The translations under genes were made by a program, and so were the position numbers. The notes beneath the pieces are model-generated. The model did not search any database and had not been told where the DNA came from. It saw only the letters and a list, made by a program, of their open reading frames with translations. This document shows, piece by piece, positions 1-8,956 of a stretch of 16,502 nt of DNA (within the stretch, counting starts at the first letter, position 1; every line of letters begins with the position of its first letter). The DNA is from JBOGEN01 sp050743265 (lineage in GTDB: Bacteria > Actinomycetota > Actinomycetes > JBOGEN01), in assembly GCA_050743265.1 (NCBI GenBank), contig JBOGEN010000186.1:1-16502 (forward strand), written 5' to 3'.

Positions 1-139
1 GCATCAGGCCCTCCCCGCACGCCTTGTCCTGGACGCCGGCGCGGGGTTCCACCACGGTGACCCGCATCCCCGCCCCCGCGGCGTGGATGGCGGTGGCCAG
101 CCCGGCGGGACCCCCTCCGGCGACCAGCAGGTCTCTCAC
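1..139 (-). CDS. FAD-dependent oxidoreductase, N-terminal fragment (SrsC/geranylgeranyl-reductase-like)
   Basis: Only the first 46 codons are inside the window; the gene runs off the left edge. The start is GTG at 139, giving VRDLLVAGGGPAGLATAIHA. It contains the dinucleotide-binding signature GGGPAGLA (residues 8-15), an acidic residue at the end of the second strand (VVEPRAG) and the motif DKACGEGLM, which is typical of the geranylgeranyl-reductase/PHBH-like flavoprotein family. The GTG overlaps the TGA stop of the upstream methyltransferase gene as GTGA, so the two are probably translationally coupled. In the srsABC operon of Streptomyces griseus, the third gene is a flavoprotein hydroxylase acting on the alkylresorcinol ring, and this position fits that role. 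Family assignment is firm; substrate is inferred from context only. Confidence 0.85.
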   Translation of the reverse strand, partial: MRDLLVAGGGPAGLATAIHAAGAGMRVTVVEPRAGVQDKACGEGLM

Positions 140-669
140 CGGCGTGCAGCCGCTGGGGTGGCGGCCGCCAGCGCGGCGTTCTCGCAGCGGACGCGGACGG
201 TCAGGACGACCGCGTCCGCGACCGTGAACGTGAGCGCGGTCACCCACGCCGTGTGCACGAGAGGCAGCGCGACGCCCTCGACGACGACGGCGACGTAGTT
301 GGGGTGGCGCAGCCACCGGTACGGCCCCGCCGCGACGAGCGCCGACCCGGGTACGACCACCACGCGGGTGCTCCACTGCGGGCCGAGCGTGCGGATGCAC
401 CACCACCGCAGCGCCTGGGCGACGAGGAGCAACGCGAGCATCGGCCAGCCCAGCCAGGGCAGGAACGGCCGGTCCGCCAGCCACACCTCGGCTACCGCAC
501 CGGCGAGCAGGCCCACGTGCAGGGCGACCATGACGGGGTAGTGCCCGCGCCCGGACTCGACCCCGCCGCGGGCCTGCGCCCAGGCCACGTGCCGGCGCGT
601 GACCCGCAGCTCGACCAGCCGCTCCGCGGCCACCGCGAGCACCAGCGCCGTGTACGCGACCGCGCTCAC
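136..669 (-). CDS. isoprenylcysteine carboxyl methyltransferase-like membrane methyltransferase (SrsB-like)
   Basis: A 177-residue, strongly hydrophobic protein with about four to five membrane segments (roughly 2-18, 46-63, 74-90, 125-157). The family signature is AGPYRWLRHPNYVAVVVEG (about 114-132), followed by the C-terminal RVRCENAAL (158-166); these build the SAM and substrate site in ICMT/PEMT-like enzymes. I chose the GTG at 669, which overlaps the TGA of the type III PKS gene as GTGA; a second GTG lies one codon upstream. An open frame continues much further upstream, but that part is the shadow of the PKS gene. Its place between a type III PKS and a flavoprotein matches srsB, which methylates alkylresorcinol products, and bpsB of Bacillus. 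Likely role: O-methylation of a long-chain polyketide at the membrane. Confidence 0.88.
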   Translation of the reverse strand: MSAVAYTALVLAVAAERLVELRVTRRHVAWAQARGGVESGRGHYPVMVALHVGLLAGAVAEVWLADRPFLPWLGWPMLALLLVAQALRWWCIRTLGPQWSTRVVVVPGSALVAAGPYRWLRHPNYVAVVVEGVALPLVHTAWVTALTFTVADAVVLTVRVRCENAALAAATPAAARR

Positions 670-1787
670 CACCGCAGCAGCACCAGCTCGGCGCAGAAGC
701 CCGGGCCCATCGCGAGCATGACGCCGGGGGTGCCGGACGGGGGTGGGCCCGCGGGGCGCTCCCCCGGTCCTCCGGACTCCCCCGTCGGGTTCGGCAGGGT
801 CGGATCCGGGTCGAGCGTGTCGGCCAGCACGTGCAGCACGCTGGCCGAGGACAGGTTGCCGAGGGCGGCCAGCGACGCCCAGGTCACGTCCAGCGCCCCC
901 GCGGGCAGGTCCAGCGCCCCGGCGACCGCGTCGAGGACCTTCGGGCCCCCCGGGTGGGACACCCATCCGGTCACGTCCCCGACCCGGAGGCCGTGCCGGG
1001 CGAGGAACGCGCTGACGTCCCCGCCGAGGTGCTCGTGGACGACGTCGGCGACGCTGCGGTCGAGCACGACCCGGAACCCGGTGCCGCCCACGTCCCAGCC
1101 CATGACGCGCTCGGTGTCCGGGTAGAGGCGGCTCACCGTGTCGACGACGCGGGGCCCGGCCAGGTCCATCGCCGCGGCCCTGCGGTCGCCGACCGCGACG
1201 ACGGCGGCCGCCCCGTCCCCGAACAGGCCGCTCGCCACCAGGTTCGCCGGCGACGTGTCGTCTCGCTGGACGGTCAGCGAGCACAGCTCGACCGAGACGA
1301 GCACGGCGACGTCGTCCGGGTGCCCGGCGAGGTGGTCGTGCAGCCGGGCCACCCCGGCGGCCCCGGCCACGCAGCCCAGGCCGAACACGGGCAGCCTCTT
1401 CACGTCCTGCCGCAGGCCGAGCCGGCCCACCAGCCGGGCGTCCAGGGACGGGGTGGCCACGCCGGTCACGGACACCGAGAGCACCAGGTCCACGTCGGCG
1501 GGGGCCAGCCCGGCCACTCGCAGCGCGTCCTTGACCGCGGCCTCGGCGAGGTCGAGGCCGGTGGCGATGAACCGGTCGTTCGCCGCCCCGAAGCCGTCCA
1601 GCCGGGGGTACTCCTCGAGCGGGATCGCCAGGTGCCGGGTCTCGACGCCGGCGGCCGCGTGGACGCGCTCCAGCAGCGTCCGCGCCGACCCGTCCGGCGT
1701 GCACATGGAGGCGAAGGCCTCGGTGATCTCCGCCTGCGGGTACCGGTGCGGGGGAAGCGCGGGACGGACCGCTGCGAGCACGCTCAC
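666..1787 (-). CDS. type III polyketide synthase (chalcone/stilbene synthase family, alkylresorcinol/alkylpyrone type)
   Basis: A 373-residue protein of normal family length. The catalytic triad is visible: Cys139 in PVFGLGCVAGAAG, His278 in WVSHPGGPK and Asn311 in ALGNLSSASV. The C-terminal active-site loop appears as AMGPGFCAE, a variant of the GFGPG motif. Enzymes of this family condense a fatty-acyl-CoA starter with malonyl-CoA. The following ICMT-like and FAD genes suggest a phenolic lipid (alkylresorcinol or alkylpyrone/quinone) product. A Gly/Pro-rich segment at about 328-354 sits just before the active-site loop and looks like an insertion. The start is GTG at 1787; the frame is closed by TAA only four codons upstream. 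There is no clear Shine-Dalgarno, but TAACAT lies 6 nt before the GTG, suggesting a leaderless mRNA. First gene of the three-gene operon. Confidence 0.93.
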   Translation of the reverse strand: MSVLAAVRPALPPHRYPQAEITEAFASMCTPDGSARTLLERVHAAAGVETRHLAIPLEEYPRLDGFGAANDRFIATGLDLAEAAVKDALRVAGLAPADVDLVLSVSVTGVATPSLDARLVGRLGLRQDVKRLPVFGLGCVAGAAGVARLHDHLAGHPDDVAVLVSVELCSLTVQRDDTSPANLVASGLFGDGAAAVVAVGDRRAAAMDLAGPRVVDTVSRLYPDTERVMGWDVGGTGFRVVLDRSVADVVHEHLGGDVSAFLARHGLRVGDVTGWVSHPGGPKVLDAVAGALDLPAGALDVTWASLAALGNLSSASVLHVLADTLDPDPTLPNPTGESGGPGERPAGPPPSGTPGVMLAMGPGFCAELVLLRW

Positions 1788-1793
1788 CCGCGC

Positions 1794-1799
1794 ATGTTA
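1794..1799 (-). promoter_or_regulatory. putative -10 box of the type III PKS operon (leaderless)
   Basis: On the minus strand TAACAT (a TAnnnT -10 box) is followed by exactly six bases and then the GTG start of the PKS gene. Initiation at the usual distance would place +1 on the G of GTG. No good -35 hexamer is seen about 17 bases upstream (GAGATG). Lack of a Shine-Dalgarno supports the reading. Inference only. Confidence 0.4.
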
Positions 1800-1974
1800 C
1801 GCAGCCGGACGGGGCACATCTCCCTGGCAGGACGCGACAGCGCTCCCCCGGCAGCACGGCAGGGGGACAGACCGGGCCCTTCGGGGCGAGGCGGACCCCC
1901 GGGGGGCGAGGTCGCAGGAGGTCCGGGCGGCCTCATGCGAAAAAGTCCGGGCACCCCGGCGTGGAGAGGCTCAA

Positions 1975-2002
1975 GGAATCTGGCGAGGTGTCGACACTCG
2001 TC
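1975..2002 (+). promoter_or_regulatory. weak candidate promoter/operator upstream of the DUF5999 gene
   Basis: The 261-base divergent intergenic region (1788-2048) contains GGAAT at 1975-1979 and CGTC at 1999-2002, which resemble -35 and -10 elements of ECF-sigma promoters, though the 19-base spacing is long. Between them is a perfect 10-base palindrome, GTGTCGACAC (1988-1997), which could bind a dimeric regulator. No standard TTGACA/TATAAT pair is evident here. Low confidence. Confidence 0.2.
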
Positions 2003-2048
2003 GTAGACACCGGAGGACAGGTTCCGCCGAGAAACGGAGTCGGACACG

Positions 2049-2255
2049 ATGTGTTCCCACCAGCCGCACTGCCCCTCGGTCGAGTCGGCCGACAGGGAGG
2101 CCGCGCACACCGTGGCCACGCACTACGAGCAGGGCTGGAGCCTGCTGTGCAACGGCATCGTGCTCTTCGAGGACACCGGCGAGCTGCTCCCCGACGGCCA
2201 GGTCATCCCGCCGCACCGCCCCACCGACCGCCCGATCACGCCCCAGGCCGCCTGA
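2049..2255 (+). CDS. small DUF5999 family protein
   Basis: A 68-residue protein, MCSHQPHCPSVESADREAAH at the N-terminus, then a conserved core EQGWSLLCNGIVLFEDTGEL and a Pro-rich tail. I recognise this as the actinobacterial DUF5999 family, whose function is unknown. Three cysteines (2, 8, 34) and histidines 4 and 7 form a Cx-H-x2-H-Cys pattern that could bind a metal, but this is speculative. The ATG is preceded by GGAG at 2036-2039, nine bases away. The gene faces gcvP tail to tail, with 53 bases between the stops and no obvious terminator hairpin. An open frame on the opposite strand (1784-2119) overlaps it and is rejected. Confidence 0.85.
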   Translation: MCSHQPHCPSVESADREAAHTVATHYEQGWSLLCNGIVLFEDTGELLPDGQVIPPHRPTDRPITPQAA

Positions 2256-2308
2256 CCCACTGCCTCAGCTCCGCCAAACCCACCCCGTGAGCCCCTCCTG
2301 ACCTCCGC

Positions 2309-5257
<2,949 letters not shown>

Positions 5258-5280
5258 GGGGGCCTCCGGGTCGCACTGCG

Positions 5281-5300
5281 GGCACCCAGCAGCGGGCGCC
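5281..5300 (-). promoter_or_regulatory. stem-loop between glycine riboswitch and gcvP (candidate expression platform)
   Basis: On the minus strand GGCGCCC (5300-5294) can pair with GGGTGCC (5287-5281) across a six-base loop, a seven-base-pair stem with one G-U pair. It lies between the second aptamer and the gcvP Shine-Dalgarno and is not followed by a U tract. It could act in translational or Rho-type control, or be incidental. Confidence 0.4.
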
Positions 5301-5311
5301 GCCTACCTGGC

Positions 5312-5522
5312 CTCCCCCTCTGTCATCGACCCGTCATCGGCGCCTGAGAGCTTCACCCGCACCCTGTCGGGGGTGCGTGGCTTGCACCGTCGGCGAGGCG
5401 CGGCGGGCACGCCCGCGACGCCTGCTTTCCAGAGTTGCCTCGCCTGCGCGGTCCGTGAGCCTGAGAGGTTCCGGGGAGGTTGCCCCTTCGGCGCCCCCCA
5501 CCGGCTGTGAGGGGACTCTCCC
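5312..5522 (-). promoter_or_regulatory. tandem glycine riboswitch in the gcvP leader
   Basis: Two glycine aptamers are readable on the minus strand. Aptamer 1 (about 5522-5440) begins with GGGAGAG and carries GCGCCGAAGGGGCAA and GGAACCTCTCAGGC, followed by GGACCG. After a short linker, aptamer 2 (about 5434-5312) begins with ACTCTGGAAAGC and carries GCCGACGGTGCAAGCC, GAAGCTCTCAGGC and the closing GATGACAGAGGGGGAGG. These are the conserved core elements of the glycine riboswitch family (gcvT element), which senses glycine and normally turns on glycine cleavage genes. It sits 55 bases upstream of the gcvP ATG, and almost fills the 307-base gap between gcvP and the MerR gene. The exact boundaries are estimates. 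Confidence 0.93.
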
Positions 5523-5546
5523 GCGCGGGGTCGTCGGTCGTCGACG

Positions 5547-5555
5547 ACGGTAGCA
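5547..5555 (-). promoter_or_regulatory. extended -10 promoter for riboswitch-gcvP transcript
   Basis: On the minus strand TGCTACCGT matches the extended -10 pattern TGnTAnnnT. Transcription would begin near 5540, some 18 bases before the first aptamer, which is the right place for a riboswitch transcript. No TTGACA-like -35 is seen, as is common for extended -10 promoters. It falls in the 3' flank of the MerR gene. Confidence 0.45.
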
Positions 5556-5564
5556 GGGTCCGGC

Positions 5565-6169
<605 letters not shown>

Positions 6170-6176
<7 letters not shown>

Positions 6177-6226
6177 GCCGACCTCCCGCTTGCGGCCCCG
6201 GGCCTGCGCCGGCGCACGACATCCAT
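6170..6226 (-). CDS. possible 18-residue leader peptide overlapping the resR-like gene start
   Basis: Inside the predicted 5' leader of the MerR gene an ATG at 6226 opens MDVVRRRRPGAASGRSAW, whose TGA (6172-6170) overlaps the second GTG candidate start (6173) as GTGA. This is the same coupling geometry as the confirmed gene overlaps in the window. Four adjacent arginines are unusual. It has no clear Shine-Dalgarno, and a longer open frame continues upstream of the predicted transcription start, so it may be chance. No known family. Confidence 0.25.
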
Positions 6227-6250
6227 GTGTTTTCGCAGGGCTTCGATGTG

Positions 6251-6279
6251 AAGGTACGGCCCGGCCGGAGGGGCGTCAA
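6251..6279 (-). promoter_or_regulatory. promoter of the resR-like MerR gene
   Basis: On the minus strand TTGACG (6279-6274), a 17-base spacer and TACCTT (6256-6251) form a good housekeeping-sigma promoter. Start of transcription would be near 6244, giving a leader of about 68 bases to the GTG at 6176. The promoter separates the MerR gene from the BFN gene upstream. Confidence 0.6.
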
Positions 6280-6288
6280 CGACGCCCC
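6270..6288. repeat. perfect inverted repeat centred on the -35 box (candidate operator)
   Basis: GGGGCGTC (6270-6277), AAC, GACGCCCC (6281-6288) is a perfect eight-base inverted repeat with a three-base centre. The TTGACG -35 box of the MerR gene lies within its right half and centre. It could be an operator for a dimeric regulator, possibly the MerR product itself, or a hairpin terminator for the BFN gene 141 bases upstream. Confidence 0.5.
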
Positions 6289-6313
6289 CGGCGTGTCCGC
6301 CTGAACCTCGGGT

Positions 6314-6333
6314 CGAGGCCACCGTGGACCTCG
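6314..6333 (-). terminator. imperfect hairpin downstream of the BFN gene
   Basis: CGAGGCCAC can pair with GTGGaCCTCG (nine pairs with one bulged base and a minimal loop), about 95 bases after the BFN stop. There is no T tract, so a terminator role is only suggested by position. Confidence 0.25.
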
Positions 6334-6420
6334 AGTGGAGGGTCAGACCACCTCTTTCCCGGCTCTCCCGCGCCCGCCGAGGACCGTCCGACGCCTCCCC
6401 GATCACGCCGTCTCGGCGCT

Positions 6421-6440
6421 ACTGGGCCCTACTGGGCCCC
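6421..6440. repeat. tandem 9-base repeat duplicating the BFN stop codon
   Basis: ACTGGGCCC occurs twice with a ten-base period (6421-6429 and 6431-6439). Read on the minus strand this gives CAGTAG twice across the end of the BFN gene. It looks like a small slippage duplication; no function is proposed. Confidence 0.5.
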
Positions 6441-6902
6441 CGACCCGAAGTCCTCCGGGGAGATCTGGTCGAGGAACTCCCGGAACTTCTCGACCTCGTC
6501 CTCCTGCTCGTCCGGGATGGCGATGCCGGCCTCGGACAGGACGTCCTCCGCGCCGAAGATCGGCGTACCGGTGCGCAGGGCGAGCGCGATCGCGTCGGAC
6601 GGGCGCGCGCTCACCTCCACCTCTCCGGTGAAGACGAGCTCGGCGTAGAAGACTCCGTCGCGCAGCTCGGTGATCCGCACCTGTCTGAGCTGGACGTCGA
6701 GCGCACCGAGGACGTCGCGCATCAGGTCGTGGGTCAGCGGCCGGGCCGGGACCACACCCTGCTGGGCGAACGCGATCGCCGTGGCCTCCACCGCCCCGAT
6801 CCAGATCGGTAGGTAGCGGTCGCCCGCGGACTCCTTGAGCAGGACGATCGGCTGGTTGGACGGCATCTCCACCCGTACGCCGACGACGTTGAGCTCGTTC
6901 AC
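6429..6902 (-). CDS. bifunctional nuclease (BFN/DUF151) family protein, Rv1829-like
   Basis: A 157-residue protein with the BFN domain over most of its length. Clear family blocks are LLKESAGDRYLPIWIGAVEA (about 26-45), RPLTHDLMRDVL and VSARPSDAIALALRTGTPIF, with the C-terminal acidic tail ending DEVEKFREFLDQISPEDFG, as in mycobacterial Rv1829. The name comes from plant proteins with DNase and RNase activity; the bacterial role is unsettled. The open frame extends to 7100, but that would overlap the upstream MerR gene and lacks conserved sequence. The start is GTG at 6902 (VNELNVVGVRVEMP). No Shine-Dalgarno is present, but an extended -10 box sits right before the GTG. It lies between two MerR genes, as in mycobacteria. 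Confidence 0.92.
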   Translation of the reverse strand: MNELNVVGVRVEMPSNQPIVLLKESAGDRYLPIWIGAVEATAIAFAQQGVVPARPLTHDLMRDVLGALDVQLRQVRITELRDGVFYAELVFTGEVEVSARPSDAIALALRTGTPIFGAEDVLSEAGIAIPDEQEDEVEKFREFLDQISPEDFGSGAQ

Positions 6903-6909
6903 ACGGCCC

Positions 6910-6918
6910 AAACTAACA
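6910..6918 (-). promoter_or_regulatory. extended -10 promoter of the BFN gene (leaderless)
   Basis: On the minus strand TGTTAGTTT fits TGnTAnnnT exactly. The last T (6910) is seven bases before the GTG at 6902, so transcription would begin at, or one base before, the start codon. The absence of any Shine-Dalgarno agrees. Confidence 0.5.
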
Positions 6919-6989
6919 CCGGACGCGGGTCTGGCCAGGAGATCACTCGGCGTGCCAGGCCACCGGTCCCGCGCGCCCCGGACCCCGGT

Positions 6990-7013
6990 CGGGCACCCGT
7001 CCCGCGGCGCCCG
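6990..7013 (-). terminator. GC-rich hairpin after the FtsR-like gene
   Basis: On the minus strand CGGGCGCC (7013-7006) pairs with GGTGCCCG (6997-6990) over an eight-base loop, with a single G-U pair. It begins 11 bases after the stop of the MerR gene. There is no U tract, but actinobacterial terminators often lack one. It would separate the FHA-MerR unit from the BFN promoter. Confidence 0.45.
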
Positions 7014-7023
7014 GCCCGCGGTA

Positions 7024-7764
7024 TCACTGCGAGAACAGCGGGCCCAGCGAGGTCTTGACGAGCGCGGCGTGCAGCCGCATCGACACCGCGGCGATCTCAC
7101 GCGCCCGCTCCTCCGCGCGGCCTCGCGCGTCCGGGTTGTGCTGACGCAGCATCGGCGCGACCACCTGCTCGATGAGCCCGGCCTGGCGGCCGGCGGCGGT
7201 GGCGAACGTCCGCAGGTGCCGCGGCTCGATGCCGTGCCCGGCGAGGTCGGCGACCGCCGTGCCGACGAGCACCGCGTCGCCGTCGTACCAGCCGCCGCTG
7301 CGCCGGCGGACGAGCCCGTGCGTCTCCAGCGCGGCGAGCTGCTCGGCGGTGAGCTGACATGCCTCGAGCAGCTCGTCCCGAGACAGCCGGACGGCGCGCT
7401 GCCCCTCCGTGAAGGTGTCCTCGCCTGACGCGGGCTGCGCCGCGGCCAGCGCGCGCGGCACCTGGGGGTTGACCGGGCCGAGCTCGGGCGGCTCGAGGCC
7501 GCGGTCGATCGCCTCGAGGTGGTCCTTGATGACGCGCAGCGGCAGGTAGTGGTCCCGCTGCACGGTGAGCACGTACCGGAGCCGCTCCACGTCGGCGAGG
7601 GCGAACTTGCGGTACCCGGCGGAGCTCCGCTCGGGCTCGACCAGCCCGGCCGACTCGAGGAAGCGGATCTTCGAGATCGTCACGTCGGGGAACTCGGCGC
7701 GGAGGTGGGTGAGCACCTCCCCGATGCTCATGGAGGGGGTCCGCGCGGGGACCGCTGCGCTCAC
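7024..7764 (-). CDS. ftsR: MerR-family transcriptional regulator FtsR (Rv1828-like)
   Basis: A 246-residue regulator. The winged helix-turn-helix is at about 12-86 (SIGEVLTHLRAEFPDVTISK, then IRFLESAGLVEPERSSAGYR). A second, larger C-terminal domain follows, with a Tyr/Gly-rich turn (SGGWYDGDAVL) and a helical tail to SLGPLFSQ. This two-domain plan matches Rv1828 and the Corynebacterium FtsR protein, reported to control ftsZ expression and cell division. The start is GTG at 7764, overlapping the FHA gene TGA as GTGA, with GGAG seven to eight bases upstream inside the FHA gene; an internal ATG at residue 12 is less likely. It is probably translated by coupling to the FHA gene. No effector-binding cysteines are seen. 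Confidence 0.92.
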   Translation of the reverse strand: MSAAVPARTPSMSIGEVLTHLRAEFPDVTISKIRFLESAGLVEPERSSAGYRKFALADVERLRYVLTVQRDHYLPLRVIKDHLEAIDRGLEPPELGPVNPQVPRALAAAQPASGEDTFTEGQRAVRLSRDELLEACQLTAEQLAALETHGLVRRRSGGWYDGDAVLVGTAVADLAGHGIEPRHLRTFATAAGRQAGLIEQVVAPMLRQHNPDARGRAEERAREIAAVSMRLHAALVKTSLGPLFSQ

Positions 7765-8288
7765 TCGACGGACTCCGCCATCCCGTGCTGGCTGGCGAAG
7801 AAGACGAGCCGGTACTTGCCGATCTGCACCTCGTCGCCACCCGCGAGCAGGGCCTCCTCGATCCGCTCCCGGTTCACGTACGTGCCGTTCAGGCTGCCCA
7901 CGTCCCGCACCACGAAGCCCTCCCCCCGGCGCTGGAACTCAGCGTGACGTCTCGACACCGTCACATCGTCCAGGAAGATGTCGCTCTCCGGGTGGCGACC
8001 CGCCGTGGTGACCTCACTGTCGAGCAGGAACCGGCTGCCCGCGTTGGGGCCCCGCTGGACCACGAGGAGGGCCGACCCGGTGGGGAGCGCGTCCACCGCC
8101 GCCTGGTCCGCCGCGGACAGCTCGGCGCCGCCCCCCTCGGCGTCCATCGCCTCGATCGCGCTGATCGACAGCGTGGAGGTCGAGTCACCGCCCCGCTCCT
8201 GCGCGGTGTGCGCCAGGGGGGCCCCACAGTGGGAGCAGAACCTGCTGCCCTCCGGGTTCGCGTGACCGCACTGGCTGCAGAACGGCAT
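7761..8288 (-). CDS. zinc-ribbon and FHA domain protein (GarA/OdhI-like)
   Basis: A 175-residue protein. The N-terminus holds a zinc ribbon: CSQC (4-7) and CSHC (18-21). A linker with the Ser/Thr cluster GDSTSTLSIS (34-43) stands where GarA and OdhI carry the kinase-target ETTS motif. The C-terminal FHA domain (about 73-165) keeps the phosphothreonine contacts: Arg98 in AGRH, Ser112 in VSRRHAEF and Asn134 in GSLNGTYVN. In mycobacteria and corynebacteria the homologue inhibits 2-oxoglutarate dehydrogenase and tunes glutamate metabolism until phosphorylated and self-bound. Order between gcvH and the FtsR-like gene equals Rv1827. The ATG at 8288 has GAGG eight bases upstream. It has its own promoter (8418-8390) and a leader of about 95 bases with a stem-loop. 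Whether it controls the same targets is inferred. Confidence 0.93.
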   Translation of the reverse strand: MPFCSQCGHANPEGSRFCSHCGAPLAHTAQERGGDSTSTLSISAIEAMDAEGGGAELSAADQAAVDALPTGSALLVVQRGPNAGSRFLLDSEVTTAGRHPESDIFLDDVTVSRRHAEFQRRGEGFVVRDVGSLNGTYVNRERIEEALLAGGDEVQIGKYRLVFFASQHGMAESVE

Positions 8289-8336
8289 CGGATCAGCCTC
8301 CCGCCACGGCTCGTCCGCGGCTTGGTCGTGGTGGTC

Positions 8337-8368
8337 GTCGAGGGGGCGCCAGGGGACGCGCCCTCGAC
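8337..8368 (-). other. stem-loop in the 5' leader of the FHA gene
   Basis: GTCGAGGG (8337-8344) and CCCTCGAC (8361-8368) form a perfect eight-base-pair stem, which extends three more pairs past a two-base bulge. It lies between the predicted transcription start (near 8383) and the ATG at 8288, so it should be present in the mRNA. It may stabilise the leader, block ribosomes or terminate early; no known RNA family is recognised. Confidence 0.45.
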
Positions 8369-8389
8369 CTTCCCTTCAGGGCTGGCCGC

Positions 8390-8418
8390 AACCTATGCGC
8401 GCCTGATCTACGGGTCAA
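8390..8418 (-). promoter_or_regulatory. promoter of the FHA-ftsR operon
   Basis: On the minus strand TTGACC (8418-8413), a 17-base spacer and TAGGTT (8395-8390) make one of the best housekeeping promoters in the window. It lies in the 219-base gap between gcvH and the FHA gene, indicating that the FHA-MerR pair has its own transcript. Confidence 0.62.
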
Positions 8419-8507
8419 CCGCATGGCGCCGGGCCCGTCACGGCCCCGACATCGGGTACGTGCGGTCCGGTCGCGCGGGGGTGCCGCGGCAGCAGCGGAG
8501 CCCGACG

Positions 8508-8894
8508 CTACGCCGACTGGACGGTCTGGCGGTAGGCGTCCGCGTCCATCAGCCCGTCGAGCGACGCCGTGTCCGCGACCTCGATCTCGAGCATCCACCC
8601 CTCGCCGTACGGGTCGCTGTTGACCAGCTCCGGCTGGGTGTCCAGCCCGTCGTTGCGGGCGACGACGCGCCCGCTCACCGGTGCGTAGATGTCCGAGACG
8701 CTCTTCGTCGACTCCACCTCGCCGACGGCCTGACCCGCCTGCGCCTCCGCGCCGACCTGCGGCAGGGTCACGTACACGACGTCGCCCAAGGCCTGTTGCG
8801 CGTACGCGGTGATGCCCACGCGAACCACCGCGCCGTCACGGCGGATCCACTCGTGCTCGGCCGTGTACTGCACGTCCTCGGGGAAGTCGCTCAC
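8508..8894 (-). CDS. gcvH: glycine cleavage system H protein
   Basis: A 128-residue lipoyl-carrier protein, normal length. It begins with the typical YTAEHEWIRRDG and carries the lipoylated lysine, Lys64, in VGEVESTKSVSDIYAPVSG. The C-terminal NSDPYGEGWMLEIE is also diagnostic. It shuttles the aminomethyl group from GcvP to GcvT and then is reoxidised by lipoamide dehydrogenase. The start is GTG at 8894 (VSDFPEDVQY) with AGGAGAGG about eight bases upstream. It follows the second DUF881 gene by 62 bases and is probably the last gene of the envelope unit. It has no glycine riboswitch of its own, so it is apparently not co-regulated with gcvP at that level. The M. tuberculosis homologue Rv1826 occupies the same place. 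Confidence 0.97.
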   Translation of the reverse strand: MSDFPEDVQYTAEHEWIRRDGAVVRVGITAYAQQALGDVVYVTLPQVGAEAQAGQAVGEVESTKSVSDIYAPVSGRVVARNDGLDTQPELVNSDPYGEGWMLEIEVADTASLDGLMDADAYRQTVQSA

Positions 8895-8956
8895 CGGTGC
8901 CTCTCCTGTCGCTGTGCTGCCCCTCCCGGCGTACGGTCACCGGGCGACCCGCCCGC

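Noticed and set aside
666..1857. Upstream extension of the ICMT-like frame to 1857
   Set aside because: It is the out-of-frame shadow of the PKS gene; the ICMT homology begins at the GTG at 669, which overlaps the PKS stop.
1784..2119. 111-residue minus-strand frame ending in a GTGA overlap with the type III PKS start
   Set aside because: The overlap looks like coupling, but the frame crosses the DUF5999 gene on the other strand, has no family features, and the PKS has its own -10 box right before its GTG.
6227..6406. Longer form (78 residues) of the leader ORF before the resR-like gene
   Set aside because: Most of it lies upstream of the predicted transcription start at about 6244 and crosses the promoter; only the 18-residue part from 6226 is worth considering.
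6903..7100. N-terminal extension of the BFN frame
   Set aside because: It would overlap the FtsR-like gene by 77 bases, is not conserved in the BFN family, and includes a terminator-like hairpin; the GTG at 6902 fits homologues and the promoter.
8402..8470. Imperfect GGGCC...GGCCC inverted repeat after gcvH as a terminator
   Set aside because: It has a mismatch in the stem, sits about 70 bases from the gcvH stop, and chance GC pairing is frequent in this composition.
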